Assembly: GCA_039707465.1 (NCBI GenBank)
Contig: CM077644.1
Coordinates: forward strand, 99,433,875 to 99,497,874
DNA: 64,000 nucleotides
Source: Rhabdophis nuchalis
Taxonomy: Eukaryota; Chordata; Lepidosauria; Squamata; Natricidae
Direction of reading: 5' to 3'
Shown here: piece by piece, positions 45,920 through 56,946 of the stretch
Layout of the letters: each line of letters opens with the position of its first letter
Numbering within the stretch: position 1 is the first letter of the stretch
Position numbers and translations under genes: made by a program
The notes under the pieces: generated by a model
The model's input: only the letters and a program-made list of their open reading frames with translations
What the model was told of the DNA's origin: nothing
The model's database searches: none

Positions 45920-46500
45920 ATTTCTTTATTTATTTAATTCGATTTATAAACCGCCCTATCTCCCCGAAGGGACTCAGGGCGGTGCACAGGAAACAATAAA
46001 ACCACATTCAATAAATACAATATAAGATAATTAAAATGAATTAAATATACCTGTGCTAAAATAAATTTAATACCCTAGTAAAAACCATTCTAAAATTATG
46101 CCAGGCTGGCCATCTGAAACAGGTGAGTTTTTAGTGTCCGGCGGAAGAGGTGAAGGTCCGTGATTGTGCAGAGGTCGGGGGGAAGGTCATTCCAGAGGGC
46201 GGGGCCTGCCACAGAGAAGGCTCTTCCCCTGGGCGCCACCAGCCGGCATTGGCTAGCTGATGGCACCCTGTGGAGGCCCACCCTATGGGAGCGGACAGGT
46301 CGAAGGGAGGTATGTGGTAGGAGGCGGTCCCGCAAGTAACTGGGTCCCATGCCATGGAGCGCTTTAAAGATGATTACTGGCACCTTGAAGCGCACCCGGA
46401 AGGCCACAGGGAACCAGTGCCGCTCGCGCAGGAGGGGTGTCACATGGGAGTATCTAGAGACTCCCAAAATCCCCCGCGTGGGGGGGACTAGCTGGAGCCC
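45920..46500 (-). mobile_element. L2/L3-type LINE 3' end
   Basis: The minus strand encodes FKALHGMGPSYLRDRLLPHT, LRPVRSHRVGLHRVPSASQC, GRAFSVAGPALWNDLPPDLC and FRRTLKTHLFQMASLA. The 3' UTR has CACCGCCCTGAGTCC and ends in (AAAT)n. The 5' limit is near 46500. Confidence 0.88.
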
Positions 46501-46629
46501 TAAGATTGAAGTAAGAAGAAAGAAACCTCTAGGATTGGGGAAGAAAACCATTGACAGAATGAAAGGCAAATTCCAGCACAATATTAATCGGCCCCAAATC
46601 CATTAGAGGAGAGGTAGCATATTCTAAAG

Positions 46630-46728
46630 CAGGGGTCTGCAAAGTTGGCTCTTTTAAGACGGGTGGACTTCAACTCCCAGAATTCCCCAGCCAGCATAGC
46701 TTAAAAGAGCCAACTTTGCAGACCCCTG
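46630..46728. mobile_element. Hairpin hAT MITE with internal deletion
   Basis: Ends CAGGGGTCTGCAAAG and CTTTGCAGACCCCTG; TTCTAAAG at 46622-46629 and 46729-46736 is a perfect 8-bp duplication. Part of the right arm is missing, so it is 99 bp against 135 bp for 22598-22732. Confidence 0.9.
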
Positions 46729-46739
46729 TTCTAAAGCAA

Positions 46740-47173
46740 CGGGGGTGGGGGACCCTGCCTTTTCCAATCAGCCCGATGTTTTAAAGGAGAAAAATAGTTT
46801 TATCTGTTACCACCATGTGATTCACTGCCAACTGGAGAAATTCCATATGGGAGCTTTGCCAGCATAATTTGCCCACTAGCTGTCAGATCAGGTCTTCTAA
46901 AATCAGCGAAGCATTAAACAACAAAAGGTTTACAATTTAATCTCACCAAGCTCACAACACTGAGGGGAAACCTTCACCAGTCACTTCTCTTACGAGAAAG
47001 ATAGATCAGCAGCGCAGAGTATTGCTAAGCCTCACTTTGTATGTTCTGTTCCCCATAGGGTGACATTTACTGAAGCCACATTTTAAATGAAAAGCCTTCC
47101 TAGCAGAATCACAAAAACCACTTTTTAAATTTACAAAAAAGTGTTCAGCTGGATGTGTGCCAACCTTCTCCCT
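46740..47173. other. Unannotated sequence
   Basis: No gene or repeat family recognised. Confidence 0.5.
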
Positions 47174-47300
47174 AATAATAATAATAATAATAATAATTTA
47201 ATTTTATATCCCGCTCTCTCTCCCCAAGGGGACTCGAGGCGGGGCACAGGCAATTAAAAATACAAATAAGACCACAGACAAAATACAAAATACAAAATCC
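47174..47300 (-). mobile_element. L2/L3-type LINE 3' tail with (TAA)n
   Basis: The reverse complement has CTGTGCCCCGCCTCGAGTCC and GGGATATAAAATTAAA, then an (ATT)n tail (plus-strand 47174-47199). It is the same subfamily as 20480-20676. Confidence 0.8.
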
Positions 47301-47567
47301 CTAATCAACAGGCTCTTTCACAAACGTAAAATCTCAATAATCAGTGACTTGGTGGAAGTAATGAAGGATTAAGCGTAATATTCCCTGCACTTTGCCATTC
47401 AGAAACTGCTGGTGACAATTCTGCAAAACGGGGCCCTGGTTCTCCATGTATATTCTACCGGATCCTGACCTTTAAGTTTTGACTAGGGCAGCGTATCATC
47501 TGAACAGATAAAATCCTTTCATAAGAAAAATGCATCTTTGGAAACTAAAGGTATATAGAATACAGTA

Positions 47568-49990
47568 CAGTGATCCCTCGTTTTTCGCGGCCTCATTTTT
47601 CGCGGCTTCAGTCCTTCGCGGATTTTTCAAAAATATTCTTTTAAAAAAAATGCCAACAAAAATCGACCAATGAGAGTACGCGTGTATTTATCGGCGCTCT
47701 TAAAGCCGCGTGATTGGTTTCCGGTGCGACATTGTTAATTACAGTAGGCCCTTATAATGCCGCCTAAGCGCTGTGCCCCTGCGAAAGCTGCCTCCGGGGC
47801 GCCCAAGAAGAAGAAGATGATGATGACCATCGCCGAAAAAGTAAAACTTTTAGATATGATCAAAGAGGGCAGACGTTATGCATCTGTGGCACGCCATTAC
47901 AGGGTGAATGAATCTACAGTGCGGTACATCAAGAAAGAGGAAGCAAACATCCGCAAAACTGCTTCAATAACCTTTAATAAAGAAGCGAAACGTGTGTTAA
48001 CTCCGCGTAACAACAGAATTGTGAAAATGGAAGCTGCACTGGCAATGTGGATTGCTGATTGCGGGAAAAAGACAGTTAGTTTGGACTCTAATATGATCAG
48101 GACAAAGGCTAAAGCTCTCTACGACCAAATATTGCCCGATGACGACAATGAAGAGGCTGAAGAAGGTGCTGAACCTCAAGCCAGTACTAGCGCTGCCAGG
48201 AGTGATTCGGCTCCTCGAGGACCTGGTTTTTCAGCCAGCAAAGGCTGGTTCGAGAAATTTCAAAAAAGATACGGCATCATAAACGTGCCTCTATATGGTG
48301 AGGCTTCCTCTGCTGACAACGCTGCTGCTTGTCGTTATGTGGAGGAAAAGTTTCCTAACATCATCAGTGAGGGAGGCTACCTCCCTGAACAAGTTTTTAA
48401 CATGGATGAAACAGGACTTTTTTGGAAGCGGATGCCTTCACGTACATTTCTCTTCAAGGACGAAGTGAAGAGACCAGGCTTCAAGGCTCACAAAGACCGT
48501 GTGACTGTCATCATGGCTGGCAATGCTGCAGGTTTTCTGCTTAAGCCAGCCCTGATTCATAAAGCCAAAAAACCACGGGCATTAAAAAACAAAAATATGG
48601 CTCTGTTGCCCGTGTTCTGGATGCATAACTCCAAGGCTTGGATGACGAAAGCTTTGGCCCTTGAATGGTTCCATTATTGCTTCATTCCCCAGGTGCAGCT
48701 GTATCTGGCTGAAAAGGGCCTCCCCTTTAAGATCCTTCTCCTGATGGACTGTGCAGGAGGCCATGCAGCGGACCTGCAATATGACGGTGTGCAGATAGAG
48801 TTTCTACCCCCGAACACTACATCTCTAATTCAGCCGATGGATCAAGGTGTTATTCGTGCCTTTAAGGCACTCTACACTCGCTCCACGATGGAGGGACTCA
48901 TCTCAGCAGTTGACGATGCCAATGACGAATTCACCTTGAAAACATACTGGCGCAGTTACAACATTGCCTCATGTTTGTTTAATATTCAGCAAGCATTAAA
49001 GGACATGGAGAGTAGGACCATAAAATCTAGCTGGAAGAAATTATGGCCGAACGTGGTGCACGACTATCCAGGCTTCACTCCGGAAGAAGTTCATCACTCA
49101 GCGGTGGAGAAGGCGGTGAGGCTGGCTCACATTATAAGGAATGAAGGATTTGTCGACATGACGGAAGAAGACATCAGCGCCCTTATCGATTGCCACTCGG
49201 ACCCACTGACCGATGAAGACCTCCTTGAGATGACAAAGTCGGCAAGTGAGGAAGAAAGCGAAGAGGAAGACGAAGAAGAAACTGAAAAGCGTGGCCTCAC
49301 CCTGGAGAATCTGCAACAATTGTGCAACATGGCAAGAGCGATCCAACAATTTGCACAAGACATTGACGACAATATGGTTCGAGCTGCCGAGTTCAGCAAT
49401 CGCGTTGACGGGGTTATGTCCTTGTACAGGGGAATTTTGACGGAAAAGAAAAAACAAAGACAACAACTACCCATCACCATGTTTCTCTCCAAGGTAAAGC
49501 CCCCGGCTCTACCGTCAGCGCCTCCAGCAGAAGAGTCTCCGAGTGAGCCCAAAGCTTCTATGAGTCAAGTGAGAGCCTCTCCTCCGCCACCAACACAAGA
49601 CTCTTCGCCTCTCTCAGAAAGCAATGTTGATTAATGTTTATTACTGTAATGTTTACAGTATTACTGTTTATTACTGTATAAGGTTTTGTAATTACAAAGT
49701 AGCCTTGTTAATTTGCACTAACGTTTAAGTACTGTAAATTCAGTACGTATTACTCTATACGTATACATACTGTACTGTTGTAATTTTTGTCTTAAATGAG
49801 TGAAGAATGAATAAAGTACTGTTTACATACTGTTTACATACTGTTTACATATTTAAAACATTCTTGTACCCGAAAATTCATAGCGGCGAATTCCTAACGG
49901 CGAAAATTCATAGCGAATCCTACTTCGCGGTTTTTCACTTTTCGCGGAAGGGTCCGGTCCCCATTAACCGCGAAAAACGAGGGATTACTG
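47568..49990 (+). mobile_element. Complete Tigger (pogo/Tc1-mariner) DNA transposon
   Basis: The left terminus CAGTGATCCCTCGTTTTTCG and the reverse-complemented right terminus CAGTAATCCCTCGTTTTTCG differ at one base, and the match continues to ~23 bp. TA at 47566-47567 and 49991-49992 is the target duplication. Subterminal copies of CGCGG and of TTCATAGCG (right side) are visible. The length, 2423 bp, is typical of full-length Tigger elements. It carries one uninterrupted transposase gene, and AATAAA at 49810-49815 follows the stop. Confidence 0.95.
47757..49634 (+). CDS. Tigger transposase, 625 aa, uninterrupted
   Basis: The protein is expected to bind the Tigger termini and cut and paste the element into TA sites in the nucleus. 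A pogo/psq-type helix-turn-helix lies at about residues 22-62 and a CENP-B-type DNA-binding region at about 80-180 (GWFEKFQKRYG at 163-173). The DDE domain spans roughly 205-400 with D217 (NMDETG), D331 (LLMDCAGGH) and D362 (QPMDQG), a DD30D spacing as in the pogo group. A glutamate-rich stretch (498-511) and a Pro/Ser-rich tail follow. The first ATG lies 189 bp inside the element, has A at -3 and gives a protein of normal Tigger length. A CCAAT-type ATTGG sits upstream near 47714. The frame has no stop or shift; activity is inferred, not shown. Confidence 0.95.
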   Translation: MPPKRCAPAKAASGAPKKKKMMMTIAEKVKLLDMIKEGRRYASVARHYRVNESTVRYIKKEEANIRKTASITFNKEAKRVLTPRNNRIVKMEAALAMWIADCGKKTVSLDSNMIRTKAKALYDQILPDDDNEEAEEGAEPQASTSAARSDSAPRGPGFSASKGWFEKFQKRYGIINVPLYGEASSADNAAACRYVEEKFPNIISEGGYLPEQVFNMDETGLFWKRMPSRTFLFKDEVKRPGFKAHKDRVTVIMAGNAAGFLLKPALIHKAKKPRALKNKNMALLPVFWMHNSKAWMTKALALEWFHYCFIPQVQLYLAEKGLPFKILLLMDCAGGHAADLQYDGVQIEFLPPNTTSLIQPMDQGVIRAFKALYTRSTMEGLISAVDDANDEFTLKTYWRSYNIASCLFNIQQALKDMESRTIKSSWKKLWPNVVHDYPGFTPEEVHHSAVEKAVRLAHIIRNEGFVDMTEEDISALIDCHSDPLTDEDLLEMTKSASEEESEEEDEEETEKRGLTLENLQQLCNMARAIQQFAQDIDDNMVRAAEFSNRVDGVMSLYRGILTEKKKQRQQLPITMFLSKVKPPALPSAPPAEESPSEPKASMSQVRASPPPPTQDSSPLSESNVD

Positions 49991-50028
49991 TATATACCTT
50001 TAATGTCATATACAGTATAGATAGAATA

Positions 50029-50235
50029 GGATGGTGATCTAGTGGTGAATATGCTTGTCACTCGGAAGGCTGAGAGTTTAATCCTAGATAGCTGCAAATA
50101 TTTTTTCTCTTACACAAAAATATCTACTGAGAACTCTGCGTAGCATCAGGAAGGGCATCTGGCCAGTAAACGCTCATCTCCATCCAGTTGTCCCGACTCT
50201 ACAATGAATTAAGGAATCATAGGGTTGTAAAAAGT
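50029..50235 (+). mobile_element. Possible tRNA-derived SINE
   Basis: GGTGATCTAGTGGTGAATATG resembles a box A head and GAGTTTAATCC a weak box B. AGGAAGGGCATCTGGCC follows, a SINE core-like word also seen in reverse at 7830-7905. The 3' end is uncertain. Confidence 0.45.
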
Positions 50236-51808
50236 GAGTCATTTTTAATGTCATAGATAGTTACGTAAATATATAAATAGAGATGATAGAGACACAGATA
50301 GATTAGATATAGATTAGATTTAGATAAATATGTGTATACAGTATACTGCATATATAAATACATATACATAGATACATAGATACATCCATTCATTTAGTGA
50401 TTATTCAAAGTTACCACACCACTGAAAAAATGATTTATGATTGGGTTTTTTTATATTTATGACTGTTGCATCATCCTCATGGTCACATTATCAAAATGTG
50501 AGTGCTTGGCAACTGGCATGCATTTATGATGATTGCAGTGTCCTGGGATCCTGGGATCATCTTTTGTGACCTTCTGACAAGGAAACCTAATGGGGAAAAC
50601 AGATTCTCTTAACAACCATGTTGCTATCTTAACAACTTTAGTGATTCACTTAAAAAGTGTGGGAAGAAAGATTGTAAAATGGGACATAATGCAACAACCA
50701 TCTTGCTTAGCAATAGGAATGTTGGGCTCATAAATTGAGGATTACCTGTTTCTATGACATTGAAGATGTTTCAATACAATAAAAAGCCTCTATATTAACC
50801 ATTTATTAGCCACAAGGTGAAGGGGATCATTTGATCTTCAATGGCACTTACAATACTAGGTAAACCTGGGTAAACACTAGAATTGGAAATGCTTTTGTCA
50901 GATTCAAAAGGGAGGATAAAAGGAAGGAATGAAAAGGGAATTATCTGAACAGTGAAGGTGCATTACCACTATCTTTTATTAAAAGAACACATGTATATTC
51001 TACCCTCTACAACACTGACAATATTCAGAATGACAGTTGTGTTTGATTTGGAAATATATGTCAATCAAAGCTATAGAAAGAAGAATGGGTAAGACAGACA
51101 TGTTTTGAAAATGGAGAATACTTTGCTACATTATTTATACTTTTTAACAGATGATAATTTGATATGGAACTGGATTATTCCTTTTCCTGGTGCTTTCTAC
51201 ACCTTTTCTTTGATCTTAAAGCAAAAGCCTATAATATTGGGCTCCCAGTTACTCAAGTGAATCTACAAACATTTCAGAAATGTTTCTAGATTAAATAAAC
51301 TAATTTTCAGCACTCTGCTTCCCTTCGTACTCATCCCTTCATCAGACTATTTAGCTAATCACTTCATTCCCAGCTAGAATAAGTCTGGCCATGATGTTTT
51401 GGTATGGTCAAAATTATTGCTCAAGATACCTGAAATATATCAACTTGAAACTAAGTGCAAATTGGAATTTTATGTGCTTCAGATTTTGAGAAGCAGTTCT
51501 TGGTAGTTTAAATGCATTATAATGCTCACTTACCTGTGACTTTTTCAACACATCTTATGTATTACATGCATAATAGACTATTTTAAAAATCCAGAATAAT
51601 ACTACATAGATTCTTACTTTATAGCGAGGAAAGAACCTTCATGTCAATTGCTGGAATGAGCGATACTTTTGGGAATGTGCACTCCTGTATCAGCAGACCA
51701 TAATCAAGGGATCTGATTAAATATAATACATTTCTTCCAAGTAAATCTAAAGGACATTCCAGCCAGGACAATGACAACATCATAATGAAAGATGAATCCC
51801 AATGATGG
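50236..51808. other. Unannotated AT-rich sequence with imperfect GATA words
   Basis: GATA and TAGA words cluster at 50270-50400. No gene or further repeat recognised. Confidence 0.45.
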
Positions 51809-51816
51809 GAGGAACC

Positions 51817-52451
51817 CAGTGGTGAGTTTCAACATTTTTTAGAACCTCTTCTGTAGGTGTGGCTTGCTTTGTGTGAGTGGCTTGCCGATCATGTGACTGG
51901 GTGCGAGTGGCTTGGCAGCCATGTGACTGGGTGGGCATGGCCAACTTGTAAAATGTAGTGAAACTCATTTAACAACGCTCTTGCTTAGCAACAAAAATGT
52001 TGGCTCAGAAACTGGCATTTGAAGCACGCAAGTCTTAAAGCTGTCAAGTTACAAGACCCTTGCACCCCTAATCCTTTAGGAAAAAGAATCCCCAGAAGTG
52101 TTCAAAGTTGACAGCTTTAAGATTTGTGGACTTCAACTCCCCAAATTCCTTCTCCAGTCATGTTGGGTCAGGAACTCTGGCATTGAAGGGTGCAAGTCTT
52201 AAAGCTATCAAGTTACAAGACCCTGGCACCCCTAACCCTTTAGGAAAAAAGCCCCAGGGGTGTTCAAAGTTGACAGCTTTAAGATTTGTGGACTTCAACT
52301 CCCAGAATTCCTCCTCTTGCTCTTCATCTTGATGATGTGCAGATGGGGTGGGTGGGGTGGGGGCAGAAGCTGGTACCAGTTCTAAATGGCACTGTAGATT
52401 TGTGGAACCTCTTCTATTGGAGAGGTTAGAACTGGCAGGAATCCACCCCTG
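51817..52451. mobile_element. hAT-like MITE with internal tandem duplication
   Basis: The left end CAGTGGTGAGTTTCAAC and the reverse-complemented right end CAGGGGTGGATTCCTGCC correspond to the CAGGGGTGGGTTCC family. GAGGAACC (51809-51816) and GAGAAACC (52452-52459) match at 7 of 8. The interior holds two copies of a hairpin-MITE-like segment. Confidence 0.7.
52028..52318 (+). repeat. Tandem duplication, period 164 bp
   Basis: GCAAGTCTTAAAGCT starts the unit at 52028 and 52192. Both copies contain CAAGTTACAAGACCC, CCTTTAGGAAAAA and GTTGACAGCTTTAAGATTTG; the second is shortened by a few bases and diverged. Confidence 0.9.
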
Positions 52452-52459
52452 GAGAAACC

Positions 52460-54389
52460 CAATCTGAAGAAGAGCAAAGATCAAGGATGACTAACATTGA
52501 TGTGTCCAAAGGCAAAGGAAAATTCAGTGCTGCAATGATGGATCTGTTATGTGGAATATCACTACCAAGAACCAAACAAACTTTATGTTGTCCAAGCAGA
52601 AATATCAAGATTAAGAAATGCCATTGCGAAGTGGAAAACTGAAATGAACTCAGAAGACATTAGATCTCCTGCAGACCAAAAACAAAAACAAAACAAAACC
52701 ATAGAACATATGAAGTAGTTACCAATATTAACCAAAGTAAACTTCAGTATTCAAAAATAACCCAAAATATGATAACTTTATTTTGATTTGAGTTCAACCA
52801 AGCAAATCAAACTAGAATGGTCAAATCACAGATGCAAATTTGAATAATTCTGTGATGAGTTGCAGCACCTTATCAATACCACAGTAAGAAAGAGAACATC
52901 TTCTTCAATAATAGGAAAAAAAAGTAGCTGTTTTCAAAGAAAGTAGGAGATGGACTAATAAAGTTTCCCACAAGAAAATTAAACAATTGCCTTTTTCTAG
53001 AAACCTAAAAGACAACTCTACATACGGATGGAGAGCCCCAGAATCATGTTTACCATATATTCTGCAGGCAAAAATGGAGATTGATTTTTCCTTCATTTTT
53101 ATTATTTTGTTTTTCTTCTTGTTGTTTGTTAGGCAAGGAAAATAAATGAGAAGATGGGGTATATGTAATGGAAAAATAAGAATTAAGCAGACGTAAATTA
53201 AAATTGAGTTCTGAGTTTTAGGAAGCTGTACTTCATAGCCCAAACCACAGTCATTGGGTCATACGATATATCATCTAAAAGTCCTGTTGATTTAAAAGGT
53301 TGAAGGCGAGAGCCTCAAACTAGAGTCACTGACCAAGAGGGTTTAATAAAAAAGCAATTTCCAGGGCAGGAGTTTGATTTGAACTTCGGAGATTGCCTTA
53401 TAGCAAGTCAGGCAATCAATTCATCTAATTCAGTATTGTCTAGTAGTGTTGTGCAAAGCATTTGAAAGATGTATTAGTGCAAATGAAGCACATCTCTTCA
53501 GTGTTAAAAGAAGTCATGCCCTTTGCCAGGTTTGCTCAGCTACTTCAAAAGCTATCCCTGATTGTCCGCATCTCCCCTGGATGTACAGATAACGTTTCCT
53601 CTGGGATCGTCAACAAACGGAATTAGCAGAGACAACTTTCGAGGCATGAACCTTGGAAACGATGTAGCTGCTTTAACCTTTCAAGCAAAGGTACTTTGTT
53701 CATGTTAGCATGCTTTGCAAAGTACTTCTCTCAGATGATTAACAATACAGTTCTCCTACTTACATTTGTGATAAAGCAAATTTCTGGCACAGTATTGGAG
53801 ATAGGCTTTATGTTGCCTCAACATTGGTTGGGTGTTATTGCAAGTCATGGGGAGAAATGGCTTTTGACTAGTGAGTCATTAAAGATATAAGAAGTCTTCT
53901 TAGCTGCATTGCAAGAGGGGATGGATTGGAAGAATGTCCAAAGACCACAGTGATTCAAGATAATATCAATCCTCATTTTGTGAATGGCAAGGTAATTGTC
54001 TGTTTTCATTTTTTTTAAAAATGACCTCAGCCTAATGCTGGAGATATAAATTAGCATGTGGTGCTTCAGATTTGGTTAAAATAAAGAACAGAACTTTAAT
54101 TGAAAGACTTTCAGTACGGAAAGAAATGGTTAAAAATTGTGAATCTTAAGTGAAATGTATTAGAAGAATTGTGCCGATCTGAAACTTCTATAAGAAGGAA
54201 CACAAAGTTCCAATGTGTTGTGTTAATGTAGTCTATGTCTAAGGGTTGGTTTTTTTTGTATTTTGTATATTTGAAAATAAAATTAAAAATTAAAAAAGTA
54301 AGGAAAGAAAGGTAGAAGTATAATGTTCATTCACCTCACATCTTCCATAATTTTCTATTGGAAATCACCATAATTTGAAGTTGGGTTTT
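52460..54389. other. Unannotated AT-rich sequence
   Basis: No gene or repeat family recognised over 1.9 kb. Confidence 0.5.
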
Positions 54390-54397
54390 CTCTAATG

Positions 54398-54518
54398 CAG
54401 GGGTGTCGAAACATGGGATTTTTAAGACTTGTGGACTTCAACTCCCAGAATGGCTGGCTGGGGAATTCTGGGAGTTGAAGTCCACAAGTCTTAAAGTTCC
54501 CAAGTTTGGACACCCCTA
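54398..54518. mobile_element. Long-hairpin hAT MITE
   Basis: The arms share ACTTGTGGACTTCAACTCCC in both orientations around TGGCTGGCTGGGG. CTCTAATG at 54390-54397 and 54519-54526 is a perfect 8-bp duplication. Confidence 0.9.
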
Positions 54519-54920
54519 CTCTAATGCATCTTTCCCTTTTCCCTTTTTTATGGGTGGATCATGGCCCTTTCCCTTTAGGTTGATAATCTGCCCCTTGACT
54601 TATAAGGGGAGGTAGAAATTTCTTGCAAAAGAAGGAGTTGATTTGATTTTCCTTTATCCTCCTCAGTAGTTTACATAGAGTTTAGCCCAATGTGCTTTCA
54701 CTTTTGAAAGTGAAAATTGTATGATGTAAGCACTCTATTCCTCATTGCTATTCTTTTTTCTCTGCCCACCAAAGTCTAGCGCCCTATTTATGTCTGCTAA
54801 CAGACTTATTCTAATGACAGGAGGAGTGAGGGAGATTGACAGATCAAATAATCTATAGTAGCCGTTGCCAACTGGTGGTCTCCAGCAAAATTATTTGCAT
54901 TTTTTTATATTGCATTAAAT

Positions 54921-55324
54921 CAGGGGTCCTCAAACAGCGGCCTCTGGGCTGGATACATGCAATGAACATTTGTGTTGCTGCAGAGAGGCTCACCCTTTGC
55001 AGTCTTTTTGTGTGGGTCGGAGGTGGGGGGAGAAATTCTGACTTGAGGTTCTGCTTCAGCCTCCTGGTGCTCTGGGTGAAGACTGGAGGGAAGCGCCACC
55101 GATGGCAAAGAGCTGGAGAGCCTTGCTCCAGTGGGACTGTATTACGGCCCGGAACTGGCTGACCATCTCAGTCCGCTAAGCCTCCAGGCACCAGTACCTG
55201 GCCTTGCACTCTCGCAGGTCTTCCCTCTGCTTCGAAAGCCTATGCTTGTAGTCCTCAGTGAGGTGCTTCTGCTGCGCCTCCCTCTCAGTCAGATCCAATT
55301 TGAACTGAGCCAGCTGATCTATAG
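54921..55324. mobile_element. hAT-type non-autonomous element carrying a host-derived fragment
   Basis: The left end CAGGGGTCCTCAAACAGCGG is a typical hAT terminus. CATTAAAT at 54913-54920 and 55325-55332 is a perfect 8-bp duplication enclosing 404 bp. The right terminal repeat is not recognisable (ends GATCTATAG), so the right side may be truncated or rearranged. The interior encodes a centrobin-like segment on the minus strand. Confidence 0.65.
55100..55320 (-). pseudogene. Captured centrobin-like coiled-coil fragment
   Basis: Reading from 55319 on the minus strand, about 72 codons stay in one frame: DQLAQFKLDLTEREAQQ, then LTEDYKHRLSKQREDLREC, LEA, one TAG at 55178-55176 where the family has Gln, then RTEMVSQFRAVIQSHW and KALQLFA. 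From memory of vertebrate centrobin, a centriole-associated coiled-coil protein, its middle has QLAQFK, EDYELRL, an LE-QRVE stretch and AHWDEANQLL at the same spacing. The fragment lies inside a hAT-type element with an 8-bp duplication. With a stop codon and no start it is unlikely to be expressed as protein. The source gene was judged by eye. Confidence 0.65.
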
Positions 55325-55332
55325 CATTAAAT

Positions 55333-56219
55333 GTTATATTGGAAGAATCAGGTCTCAGGCAGTATCAAAACAATATCTATTTTTAAAATTTTTAATTTCT
55401 ATGGTAATCATCTATGTATAAAAATAACCTTCTGAGCTGCATTAATAAATGTAAGACTTTTTGTTTTTGTTTGAATTTAGTTTTAGACTTCTAGCTCTCT
55501 TCAGTACTGTGAGTAAGGAAAGTTAGGACACAAAGTGGAAATAAATGAATATGTCTTTCTTGCTTTATACTAAAAATAGGGTAGTTTTCTAAGAACATCT
55601 ATCCCTATTGAAAATCAGAGAATATGACAGTTTCTGTATGTTGTAATATGTTCATTTCCCAATTGTTTTGTGCATCTGGATTTTGGATTGTTTCAGAGTA
55701 TAGCATGGCTCTTCAACTTCCATACGTGCTGGATAAAAAGCAGCAACTTCATTAAAAAAATCAGTATTTTTGCTTTTTACTACTGACCCTCTTATATAGC
55801 AAATATAACAAAATAACATCCTAAATTAGTTGTTCTGGTAAATACTTACTTAGATATGCAGAGTGAGATCAAGCATGGCCTGGAGGTGACCCAGTTGTTC
55901 TAGATAATGTAAATCCCAAAAGCAGTTTTTTGCTTTCCTGGCCTAATTTGATTTGGCTCATGCCCTCATCACATTTAAATTCAGAAAACAAAAGAGAAAA
56001 GTTAAGTGCCATCAAGTTGGCTTAGATCTTAGTGATTCTATGGACAAATCCACATGAATGAACACTTGCCATCTCCACTTTTCCAATGTCACATTTTATG
56101 TTTTTTAAAGGTGTGTGTGTGTGTGTGTTTGGGTGTGTAGATGCAGAGAAAGATGTCTTCATTTTCCTTCTTTTAACTTTGCCAAGCATATTAACTTTTC
56201 TTACTCAACAAGTCCCTTT
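55333..56219. other. Unannotated sequence with a short (GT)n run
   Basis: A GT run lies at 56110-56128. The stretch after 55990 (AAGTGCCATCAAGTTGGC) might be the start of repeat-derived sequence. No gene recognised. Confidence 0.4.
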
Positions 56220-56570
56220 TGTCAGATATTCAGAGTCAATGAATTTCTGCTTGAAGAAGATTGCTTCAAGGGCTGACAAATTGGTTCTCCTTGTAGTCTA
56301 TGGATTATTTGTTAGTAATCATCTCCAGATCCATAATTTGATGGCATATATCTTCTTTCTCTCACTCATTCTTAGCGTCCATCTTTCAGAGCTGTATTCT
56401 TTCAATATTCTTATTTTGTTGATGACACGCCTTTACCCTTCCTCTTTTTTAAATTCATCACTACCTTCCTGCTTCTTTACTTTAGTAAAGTCATCATCAG
56501 CATTTCCTGAGTTCAAGAAAATAAAGGTGTCTACCAGTTTCACTTCTCTGATAACTGCCCCCGTACAAAG
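56220..56570 (-). mobile_element. Diverged BovB/RTE-like LINE fragment
   Basis: In the plus-strand view, TTCTCCTTGTAGTCTATGGA, CATCTTTCAGAGCTGTATTC and AAGAAAATAAAGGTGTCTAC occur in the order seen in the reverse complement of BovB ORF2. A 188-codon plus-strand frame over it is antisense and not a gene. Confidence 0.5.
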
Positions 56571-56806
56571 ATTGCAGGTTGATATTTCCTTTGACTTCTT
56601 AAATTTAATATTAACTGGGAATAGTTATGTTCCATTTTTTTTGCTTTCATAAGAACATGCAGAAAAAAAGATAAGAAAATCCAATACAAAGCTGAACATC
56701 CAACAATGGAAAGAAGCTGTGCTTGACAGGGTAGTATGGAGAGCACTTGCCTGTAAAGTTGTCAAGACTCGGGGCATGACTAAATGGTTAAAACTAAAAC
56801 AATTCT

Positions 56807-56946
56807 CATTGACAGAGTTGGAAGGGACCTTGCAGGTCATCTAGTCCAACCCCCTGCCCAAGCAGGAGACCCTACATCTGCCTCTACCTAGGATTGAACT
56901 CACAACCTCCTGCTTGTGAGGCAAGAGCTCACCTCTAGACCACAGT
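56807..56946 (-). mobile_element. tRNA-derived SINE with CR1-like 3' end
   Basis: The reverse complement starts GTGGTCTAGAGGTGAGCTC (box A-like), has box B GAGTTCAATCCTAGG, and ends GGACTAGATGACCTGCAAGG and CCCTTCCAACTCTGTC. Confidence 0.85.

Noticed and set aside
49098..49552. Minus-strand frames of 120-140 codons
   Set aside because: Antisense to the Tigger transposase.
47757..49634. Domesticated host gene of the TIGD type
   Set aside because: The frame sits inside a TA-flanked element with matching terminal repeats, so it is a transposon copy and not a domesticated gene.
56086..56652. 188-codon plus-strand frame with hydrophobic stretches
   Set aside because: Overlaps an antisense BovB-like fragment; T-rich composition explains the apparent membrane segments.
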